Shown here piece after piece: positions 1 through 5,353 of a stretch of 7,388 nucleotides of DNA. The stretch spans positions 1 through 7,388 of the forward strand of contig JAGGSM010000146.1 of the NCBI GenBank assembly GCA_021159105.1. The letters run 5' to 3'. Position 1 is the stretch's first letter. The number at the start of each line of letters is the position of its first letter. Position numbers and translations under genes: made by a program. A model generated the notes under the pieces. That model saw only the letters and a program-made list of their open reading frames with translations, did no database searches and was not told the origin of the DNA. The DNA comes from Candidatus Bipolaricaulota bacterium. GTDB lineage: Bacteria; Bipolaricaulota; Bipolaricaulia; UBA7950; UBA9294.

Positions 1-649
1 TGATCCCTTTACGAACGTACAGGAAGCCAACACCCTTGGGACCGCTTATCTTGTGAGCGGAGATCGACAGCATATCGATCACGTCCAGTGGAAGTGGAAC
101 CTTCCCGTATGCTTGCACAGCATCGGTATGAAAGAGGACGCCGTGCTCGTGGCAGATCTCTCCGATCTCCTCGATCGGTTCGATCGTCCCGATTTCGTTA
201 TTTCCGGCCATCACCGAAACGAGGAGCGTGTCCTCGCGGATAGAATCAGCAATTCCTCGCGGATCGACGCGACCGTTCCCGTCCACATCAAGGTAGGTCA
301 CCTCACATCCTTGTGTCTCCAACCACTGACACGTGCTGAGCACTGCGTCGTGCTCGATGGCTGTCGTAATGATGTGCCGCTTGCCAGGATTAGCAAACGC
401 CAACCCCTTGATCGCCAGGTTATCCGCTTCCGTTGCTCCGGCGGTGAAGACTATCTCAGAGGGGTCCGCACCGAGCGTCTCCGCGATCGCCTCTCGACTC
501 TCATCGAGAGCCTTGTGCGCATCCTGTCCAAAGCCGTGCAGGCTTGATGCGTTCCCATACACTTCTGAAAAGTAGGGGAGCATCGCCTCGACGACCTGCA
601 GTGCGACCGGTGTTGTTGCGCTGTTATCAAGATAGATACGTCTTGTCAT
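1..649 (-). CDS. nifS: Cysteine desulfurase (NifS/IscS family), N-terminal part
   Basis: PLP-dependent enzyme that takes sulfur from L-cysteine, giving alanine and an enzyme persulfide for iron-sulfur cluster or thiocofactor assembly in the cytoplasm. The 216 visible codons start MTRRIYLDNSATTPV and run off the left edge, so this is about half of a family protein of roughly 380-400 residues. Visible landmarks are GNASSLHGFG (33-42), TAGATEADNLAIKG (69-82), the PLP-stacking histidine in TAIEH (H100), NNEIGT (150-155), HTDAVQ (174-179, with D176 and Q179) and the PLP-binding lysine in SAHKISGPKG (K200). The catalytic cysteine loop lies outside the window, so NifS and IscS subtypes cannot be separated. 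An in-frame ATG two codons earlier (655) is also possible; neither start has a clear Shine-Dalgarno. The gene lies downstream of the rubredoxin gene, separated from it by a terminator and with its own promoter-like sequence. Family assignment is very secure. Confidence 0.96.
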   Translation of the reverse strand, partial: MTRRIYLDNSATTPVALQVVEAMLPYFSEVYGNASSLHGFGQDAHKALDESREAIAETLGADPSEIVFTAGATEADNLAIKGLAFANPGKRHIITTAIEHDAVLSTCQWLETQGCEVTYLDVDGNGRVDPRGIADSIREDTLLVSVMAGNNEIGTIEPIEEIGEICHEHGVLFHTDAVQAYGKVPLPLDVIDMLSISAHKISGPKGVGFLYVRKGI

Positions 650-666
650 TTCCATCACCGGGCGTA

Positions 667-694
667 AGTCTACCAAATCAGTCCGGTTTATCAA
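667..694 (-). promoter_or_regulatory. Putative sigma-70-type promoter for the cysteine desulfurase
   Basis: Read on the minus strand, TTGATA (689-694; 5 of 6 matches to TTGACA) is followed after 16 bases by TAGACT (667-672; 4 of 6 matches to TATAAT). The expected transcription start is near 660, only about 5-11 bases before the two candidate start codons (655 and 649). That would give an almost leaderless mRNA and fits the lack of a Shine-Dalgarno there. It lies downstream of the terminator that ends the condensin operon, so the desulfurase is likely a separate transcription unit. Consensus match only. Confidence 0.4.
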
Positions 695-730
695 GTACCC
701 GAAGATTCTCTCTTTCCGGAAGTCTCACGC

Positions 731-773
731 AAAAAAAACAAATGGAGACAACCCACATAGGAGGGCGTCTCCA
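731..773 (-). terminator. Intrinsic terminator of the xre-smc-scpA-scpB-rubredoxin operon
   Basis: On the minus strand, TGGAGAC (767-773) pairs perfectly with GTCTCCA (743-749). Inside it GCCC can pair with GGGT, extending the stem after one bulged base. The hairpin is followed by TTTG and then a run of eight T (731-738). It starts 26 bases past the rubredoxin stop codon, the usual position and form of a Rho-independent terminator. Confidence 0.85.
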
Positions 774-798
774 AAACAGTAGTTTGGGTTGGCAGTTT

Positions 799-957
799 CT
801 AGATCTGCTCGAATAGCTCCTTCTCTGCCCCACAGTCGGGGCAGGTCCAGCCATCGGGCAAGTCCTCAAACGCCGTTCCCGGGGCAACTCCTGTCGTCGG
901 ATCGCCTGCTGCCGGATCGTAGATGTATCCACACACAGTGCACTCCCATCTATCCAT
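799..957 (-). CDS. Rubredoxin
   Basis: Small one-electron carrier with a single iron held by four cysteines, found mostly in anaerobes, where it serves oxygen and superoxide detoxification or other redox partners in the cytoplasm. The 52-residue product starts [15 protein letters not shown] and has both metal-binding knuckles: C6-T-V-C9-G-Y and C39-P-D-C42-G-A. It also has the conserved aromatic core (W4, Y11, Y13, F30, W38) and the [11 protein letters not shown] segment. The length is normal for rubredoxin. Two ATG codons stand in tandem (960 and 957); the second is chosen because AGGAGG lies six bases before it. The start lies inside the last codons of scpB (stop at 950), so the two are probably translationally coupled and co-transcribed. 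A terminator follows. The redox partner cannot be told from this window. Confidence 0.97.
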   Translation of the reverse strand: MDRWECTVCGYIYDPAAGDPTTGVAPGTAFEDLPDGWTCPDCGAEKELFEQI

Positions 958-1576
958 CATCCACCTCCTGTGAAGCTTCTTCCTCGCTATCTTCTGTGTC
1001 TTCAGCCTCTTCTTGATCGTGAGCCTCTTGCTCTTCTTCTTTTTCTTCTTCTGGCTCTTCCGGCAAGTCTCCCACGTGGAAGCGGAATTCCTCCACGCTT
1101 GACAGGCCGAAGTAGCGCAGGAATTCGTCGGTCACGTAGAGGAGCAACGTGCGTCCCTGTTCCTCGGCGCGGATGAGACCGCGCTCGAGTAGCTCCTGCA
1201 CGTGCTTGTATGCCTTGTTTCCCCGTGCCTTCACCAGGTCGGCCTGGGTCAGCGGATGGTTGTAGGCGATCATCGCCAGGCTGCGCAGCACGGGACGTGA
1301 GATGTCCTGATGCGGGGCAAGATGAGCCACCGCGTCGATGTATGCTCGCTTCACCTGGAACATCGCCTTGCCATCCTCCACGTGAAGCTCGATCCCGTGC
1401 GTATCGCTCCGGAAGGTATCAGCAATCTGATCCAACAGGCGCTCAACGTAAGATAGGGATGCTCCGCCGATGATTCGTGCCAGTTTGTGCCGCGTCAACG
1501 GCTGTGGCGAGAGGAAAAGGGCCGCCTCGACCAGGGCTTGATCGTGCTCCAAATCACTCTCTTGCCTATCGTACAT
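950..1576 (-). CDS. scpB: ScpB, winged-helix subunit of SMC-ScpAB condensin
   Basis: ScpB dimers bind the kleisin ScpA and regulate the SMC ring that compacts and separates chromosomes. The protein (208 residues from this start) has an N-terminal winged helix beginning [21 protein letters not shown] second winged helix carries the family block [21 protein letters not shown] and then [19 protein letters not shown], and it closes with [15 protein letters not shown]. These are the recognisable ScpB signatures. The last 35 or so residues are a very acidic tail, with about 22 Glu/Asp. The ATG at 1576 is preferred because GGGAGAGG lies just before it; an ATG at 1588 (four residues longer) has no ribosome-binding site. 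About 76 bases separate it from scpA, the loosest junction in the operon. Its last codons contain the ribosome-binding site of rubredoxin. Confidence 0.95.
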   Translation of the reverse strand: MYDRQESDLEHDQALVEAALFLSPQPLTRHKLARIIGGASLSYVERLLDQIADTFRSDTHGIELHVEDGKAMFQVKRAYIDAVAHLAPHQDISRPVLRSLAMIAYNHPLTQADLVKARGNKAYKHVQELLERGLIRAEEQGRTLLLYVTDEFLRYFGLSSVEEFRFHVGDLPEEPEEEKEEEQEAHDQEEAEDTEDSEEEASQEVDDG

Positions 1577-1652
1577 CGCCTCTCCCATAGCACAAATTGA
1601 GGAATTCAGCGATTGAATGATCGGATGATTGTTGAATCACTCAATCTCCTTG

Positions 1653-2444
1653 TCACTCTTGCGCCAGTGCCTCACGAGGCAATGCCTCACGAGGCAGTGC
1701 CTCACGAGGCGATACCTCCTGTGGCAGCGTAATCGTGATGTCCCCGAGGAACTCTTCCTGCTGACAGGTGATCTCTCCCTGTGCCACGAGATGGAGGACC
1801 TCGAAGAAGTAGCTGATCCGTTCGTCCTTGTCTCCGCGTTCGAGGAGGCGGAAGAAGCTGATCACACGATGCCCGGTGAGGAGATTCTTGATCTTCGTAA
1901 ACAGGGAATGAAGCCTTTCCCCGAAGTCCGGTCCTCCCAGCTCGAAGTCATCGAAGAGATTCTCCTCGTCCTCAGTTACGACGCGATGTGCATGGCGCTT
2001 CCCACGACGGAAACTGACCTTCATCGCCGCAGTGAGCGCCCGTTTGAGGTCGGAGACAGTCACCTGCCGACGGGGACGACGGAAGAGAGGAAGAGCGAAT
2101 TCCTCCGGCTCCTCAGGGGGCTCCCACTCGGCCGCCTCCTCTTCGATCGCTCCCTCCAGCTCATCGATCAACGCATCCCTGTCCGTAGGGCGCGCCGAAG
2201 CGAGAAGATCGTCCGATTGCATGCGCAACAGAACAGAACAGGTGAGGACCATGCGCCCGGATATCTCGAAGTGCAGCTCACGCAGCGCGTCCACGTAATC
2301 GCGGTAGCGGTGTGCTAGCTCGACGATGTCGATGTCCCACGGGTCCATGTCCACGGTCAGCCGCTGCAGAAGCCCTTCCCACGTCTCTTCCAACAGATCG
2401 GTGATTGGGATCTCGGCGATCGTAAGTCCGTCCATCCTGTTCAT
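1653..2444 (-). CDS. scpA: ScpA, kleisin subunit of SMC-ScpAB condensin
   Basis: Kleisin that bridges the two SMC heads and recruits ScpB. Of 263 residues, the N-terminal SMC-neck-binding domain (about 15-85) contains DPWDIDIVEL (34-43) and SGRMVLTCSVLLRMQSDDLL (62-81). An acidic, proline-rich linker follows (95-118, with EPPEEPEEF). The C-terminal winged helix, which contacts the SMC cap, ends with ERISYFFEVLHLVAQGEI and EEFLGDITITL (to about 240). The DPWDIDIVEL and LLRMQSDDLL wording is closer to archaeal ScpA, as I recall it, than to Bacillus-type ScpA. After the domain comes a tail of PREAL pentapeptide repeats (246-260) encoded by a 15-base tandem repeat. AGAGGAG precedes the ATG at 2444; a second ATG at codon 4 is possible. 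It starts 7 bases after the smc stop, so the two are co-transcribed. Confidence 0.95.
   Translation of the reverse strand: MNRMDGLTIAEIPITDLLEETWEGLLQRLTVDMDPWDIDIVELAHRYRDYVDALRELHFEISGRMVLTCSVLLRMQSDDLLASARPTDRDALIDELEGAIEEEAAEWEPPEEPEEFALPLFRRPRRQVTVSDLKRALTAAMKVSFRRGKRHAHRVVTEDEENLFDDFELGGPDFGERLHSLFTKIKNLLTGHRVISFFRLLERGDKDERISYFFEVLHLVAQGEITCQQEEFLGDITITLPQEVSPREALPREALPREALAQE
1666..1725. repeat. Tandem 15-base repeat at the 3' end of scpA
   Basis: Four units of 15 bases lie head to tail: 1666-1680, 1681-1695 and 1696-1710 differ at one position (third base of the Leu codon, CTG or TTG on the minus strand), while 1711-1725 is diverged. Each good unit contains GCCTCACGAGGC, a 5-base inverted repeat around a 2-base centre. 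On the coding (minus) strand the units encode PREAL three times, preceded by a degenerate PQEVS. The unit is a multiple of three, so the number of copies can change without breaking the frame. Confidence 0.9.
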
Positions 2445-2451
2445 GTCTCCT

Positions 2452-4971
2452 CTAGTTCAGATTGAGCGCGATTATCTGCGACGCGCCATTCTTGATTGTC
2501 ACCCCATAGGCCCGGTCAGCATGACGAACTGTTTCCTCATTGTGTGAGACAACGATCACCTGAATCTTATTGGCATACTCCCGCAACATCCGCCCGAGGC
2601 GGGTGATATTCAGACGATCGAGTGCAGCGTCGATCTCATCGAGCACGAAAAACGGCGCTCGCTGGTACTCCTGCAGGGCGAAGATGAACGCCGTGGCGAC
2701 CAGGGTTTGCTCCCCCCCGGAGAGGGCGTCGATCACGTGTGGCTCCTTGTCCGGCGGGTTGGCCTTGATCAACAGACCAGAGGAGATGTTACCCTCCTCC
2801 TCCAGTTCGAGCGAGGCCGAGCCACCGCTGAACAGCTTCGTGAACGTGCTGCTGAACTTCGAGTTGATCGCGTCCAGTGTCTCCATGAACCGCTCCCGCT
2901 TCCGCTCCTCGATCTGTCCGATCAGCGCCTCGATCTCGCGCTTCTCGGCCTCCAAGGCATCGACCCGCTCGCGAAACTCGTTGTATTCGCGCTCATAGAC
3001 GGCATATTCATCGATCGCGCGCATGTTGATCGGCTCCAGCCGCCGCAGGCGCCGGCGGTTGCTCTCGATCCTACGCTCAAGCTCAGCGACCGAGCCTTCG
3101 ATGAAGTCGGATGGGGCACGCTCTTCTTCTCCCAGCGTCTCCAGCTCCGCCTGCGCCTCCGCCTCCTGGCGCTCGTAGCGCGTCATATTGCGCCGCAGGT
3201 TCTCCAGATCCCTGTATGCCTCTCGCCGCCGCTCACGCAGTGCATGCAGCTCATCGCTGCGCGAGCTCGCCTCTCCCTTGGTCTCCTGTTTCTTGTCCTG
3301 CTGCTGTGCTAGTTCCTTCTCCTTGTCCGCCAACTTCTCGCTCAGGGATTCGATCTCCTCGCGCAGCCCGGCGATCTCCCTGTTTATCCGCGAGATCTGC
3401 TGCCGTTTCTTCGCTGTGTCGAAGGTCGTATCCGACGGCTTCTTCCCGGCTTGCGCGCCCTTCGCGCCAGCGCGCCACCCACCGGTAAGGGCGCCCCCCT
3501 TGCTCTGCAGATCTCCGTCCAGGGTGATCGCGCGCACGCCGTCTACATCCCGCACGGCGGCGAGGTTCTCCACGATGATCGCATCCGAGAGGACATACTC
3601 GAATGCTCGTCGGTACTTGGGATCGAATTCAACGAGGTTGATCGCATAGTCGATGACCCCTGGAAGCTTGAGCGCATCGGCCGAGGCGAGGCTCTTGCGC
3701 CCGGCGACCAGCCGGCGCAGTGGAAGGATGCGTGCCCGACCGAGGCGGTTCTTCTTCAGGTAATCGATGCACTCGATCGCCGTCTCGCGAGAGTCGACCA
3801 CGACATCGTTCATGTGTCCGCCGGCGGCCGTCTCGAACGCCACCTCGAAGCCGTCGCGCGGCTTGGAGAGCGACGAGATCGTCCCGTAGACACCGCCGCG
3901 CTTGCGTTCCAGAAGGGCCTGCACAGCCCTGTTGCGCCCTGAATAGGTTGACTGTGTGCTCGTTTGTGCCTTGATCTTCGCGACCTCGTCGATCATCTCC
4001 TGCAGGTTCTTCACCTGTTGATTCTTCAGGTCGATCTGCCCCTGGCGATTGAGGATCTCCGATCTTATGCGCTCGACCTCCTTGACGAGGGCGATCTGAT
4101 CTCCCCCCTCCAAATCCTCCCGCATCCCTTCGAGCTCCCACTCCTTGTTCTCGATCGCCAGATCGAGCTTGGTTACCTCTGCTTCGAGCGCCTCGATCTT
4201 CTGCGCCATCCCCACGCGCTCCGCCTTGGCCCTCTCCAGCCGCTCCATCAACCGCTCGCGCTGGCGGTGCTTGATCGATTCCTGCAACAGTGTCTGTTCC
4301 TTGGTCAGTCGCTCGTACTCGAGGGCTGCGTCGCGCTCCCGCGCTAGGTTGATCAGGCGGCGATGGCGTTCAGCGAGGATCACCCTGTGTGTGTTCAGCT
4401 TCGTCTTCACGTCTTTCAGCTCTGCGATCGCCTTCTTCCGCTTCTCATCGTAGGCGGCGATGCCGCTCACTTCGTCGATGATCTCCCGCCTCATCTTGGG
4501 ATTGCGCTTGATGATCTCCGTGATTCGCCCCTGGGCGATCAACTGCTGCCCATCCGGGTCGATGCGCCCCTTCTCGAGCACGCGATCTATCATCGCCCGC
4601 GAGCACGCCTTCCCCATGAACGTGTAAGTCGATGACTTGCGCGTGATCCTTCTGCCCAGAGCGACCTCTGGGACTTCACCATCGCTGAAGAACTCATTGA
4701 AATCCCCCTCGCTGTTGTCCAGATAGAGGGTGACCTCAGCCGCGTCCGCAGGAGATAGTCGCTCTCCGCCGTTGAAGATCAGGTGCTCCATCCGCCCGGC
4801 GCGCATCTGCGAAGAACGGCGTCCCATGACAAAACTGAGCGCATCGAACAGGTTGGACTTCCCCGCTCCGTTTTCGCCGATGATGGCCGTCATCCCTTCG
4901 AAAAAGGGCACGACCGTCTTGTTGCGGAAAGACTTGAACCCTGTCAGTTCCAGCTTGTTGATCTTCGTCAT
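2452..4971 (-). CDS. smc: SMC chromosome condensation ATPase, short-armed
   Basis: ATPase of the SMC-ScpAB condensin, which extrudes DNA loops and aligns sister chromosomes. Its 839 residues read: N-terminal head with GFKSF (11-15), Walker A GENGAGKSN (32-40) and the IIDEVSGIAAYDEKRKKA block (164-181); first coiled-coil arm (about 175-345); hinge (about 358-500, from RGGVYGTI to SKGGALTGG); second arm (about 520-700) with EPINMRAIDEY (646-656); C-terminal head with signature LSGGEQT (750-756), Walker B FFVLDEIDAALD (774-785) and the switch histidine in VVSHNEE (H810). All ATPase motifs are present; the signature has Q where SMCs usually have K. Family members usually have about 1,150-1,200 residues, so each arm is roughly half normal length; the frame is unbroken, so this is not a deletion scar in one domain. 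EPINMRAIDEY and the IIDEVSGIA region look archaeal. The start overlaps the xre stop by 4 bases (ATGA). Confidence 0.97.
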   Translation of the reverse strand: MTKINKLELTGFKSFRNKTVVPFFEGMTAIIGENGAGKSNLFDALSFVMGRRSSQMRAGRMEHLIFNGGERLSPADAAEVTLYLDNSEGDFNEFFSDGEVPEVALGRRITRKSSTYTFMGKACSRAMIDRVLEKGRIDPDGQQLIAQGRITEIIKRNPKMRREIIDEVSGIAAYDEKRKKAIAELKDVKTKLNTHRVILAERHRRLINLARERDAALEYERLTKEQTLLQESIKHRQRERLMERLERAKAERVGMAQKIEALEAEVTKLDLAIENKEWELEGMREDLEGGDQIALVKEVERIRSEILNRQGQIDLKNQQVKNLQEMIDEVAKIKAQTSTQSTYSGRNRAVQALLERKRGGVYGTISSLSKPRDGFEVAFETAAGGHMNDVVVDSRETAIECIDYLKKNRLGRARILPLRRLVAGRKSLASADALKLPGVIDYAINLVEFDPKYRRAFEYVLSDAIIVENLAAVRDVDGVRAITLDGDLQSKGGALTGGWRAGAKGAQAGKKPSDTTFDTAKKRQQISRINREIAGLREEIESLSEKLADKEKELAQQQDKKQETKGEASSRSDELHALRERRREAYRDLENLRRNMTRYERQEAEAQAELETLGEEERAPSDFIEGSVAELERRIESNRRRLRRLEPINMRAIDEYAVYEREYNEFRERVDALEAEKREIEALIGQIEERKRERFMETLDAINSKFSSTFTKLFSGGSASLELEEEGNISSGLLIKANPPDKEPHVIDALSGGEQTLVATAFIFALQEYQRAPFFVLDEIDAALDRLNITRLGRMLREYANKIQVIVVSHNEETVRHADRAYGVTIKNGASQIIALNLN

Positions 4972-5237
4972 TGTACCTGCCCAAGCCCCCTGCGCTTCGG
5001 GAAGAGAGCGAGCTGCCCATCATCCTCTTGCTGATCGCGGGATAGCAGCGCGTTCGCTTCGGCTGCGCTGGAGAGGAATTGCTCGATCTTGTAGCGGTTG
5101 TAGTCATTGGGAACTGCGATCTCTTCTTCCCAACGGATGATCGAGGGGATGGAGACACCGAGCTTCTCGGCAAGCGCGCGCTTGCTCCACCCTCTCTCAA
5201 GGCGAAAGTGCTGCAAGCGCTTTCCTAGACTGTTCAT
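4968..5237 (-). CDS. XRE-family helix-turn-helix protein, first gene of the condensin operon
   Basis: Small DNA-binding protein of 89 residues. The helix-turn-helix of the Cro/CI (XRE) type spans about residues 4-56: GKRLQHFRLERGWSKRALAE, then KLGVSIPSIIRWEEEIAVP, with the second and recognition helices around 17-38. The remaining tail (57-89) is polar and likely disordered, and contains QLALF (75-79) followed by PKRRG. QLxLF is the known pentapeptide form of the bacterial sliding-clamp binding motif; whether it works here is inference. ATG at 5237 is chosen because a strong purine-rich site (GGGGAGGGGGAGA) sits directly upstream; an upstream in-frame ATG would lie in the untranslated leader. 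It is the promoter-proximal gene and its stop overlaps the smc start, so it is made together with SMC. Likely roles are autoregulator of the operon or DNA-bound partner of condensin; the specific function is unknown. Confidence 0.9.
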   Translation of the reverse strand: MNSLGKRLQHFRLERGWSKRALAEKLGVSIPSIIRWEEEIAVPNDYNRYKIEQFLSSAAEANALLSRDQQEDDGQLALFPKRRGLGQVQ

Positions 5238-5264
5238 TCTCCCCCTCCCCATCACCGGTTTACA

Positions 5265-5293
5265 AATATAACTTGTATTACGCGCAAGTGCAA
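5265..5293 (-). promoter_or_regulatory. Promoter of the xre-smc-scpA-scpB-rubredoxin operon
   Basis: On the minus strand, TTGCAC (5288-5293) is followed after exactly 17 bases by TATATT (5265-5270; 5 of 6 matches to TATAAT). The expected transcription start is near 5258, giving a leader of about 20 bases with a strong purine-rich ribosome-binding site before the xre ATG. It is the only good promoter seen upstream of smc. The -35 box touches the T-run of the terminator of the upstream gene, so the two transcription units sit back to back. Confidence 0.6.
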
Positions 5294-5317
5294 AAAAAAG
5301 GAGGGGCTTTACGCCCC
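5292..5317 (-). terminator. Intrinsic terminator of the coiled-coil protein gene
   Basis: On the minus strand, GGGGC (5313-5317), a 5-base loop GTAAA, then GCCCC (5303-5307), a short TCC and eight T (5292-5299). It starts 36 bases past the stop codon at 5354. The stem is short but pure GC and may be extended by the flanking GG/CC. Confidence 0.8.
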
Positions 5318-5353
5318 ATCCCGTCCTATTCTGCAAACCCCCTCATCGCATTC

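Noticed and set aside
53..575. Plus-strand open frames opposite the cysteine desulfurase
   Set aside because: The minus strand carries an unmistakable cysteine desulfurase over the same bases. The plus-strand frames have no ribosome-binding site and no recognisable motif.
1577..1588. Upstream ATG (1588) as the scpB start
   Set aside because: No ribosome-binding site precedes it, while the ATG at 1576 has GGGAGAGG just upstream. It remains a possible alternative, four residues longer.
1611..1646. Terminator between scpA and scpB
   Set aside because: The hairpin has a mismatch, a large loop and no T-run on the minus strand, so it is not an intrinsic terminator.
1666..1725. CRISPR-like array
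   Set aside because: The 15-base units are directly adjacent with no spacers, and they lie inside the scpA coding frame.
1629..2318. A 229-codon plus-strand frame opposite scpA
   Set aside because: It begins with the translated 15-base repeat and has no family features. ScpA on the other strand is clear.
2032..4635. Many plus-strand frames, and other-frame minus ones, across scpA and smc
   Set aside because: They are shadows of GC-rich coding sequence with R/S/P-rich or L/D-rich products. The scpA and smc frames explain the region fully.
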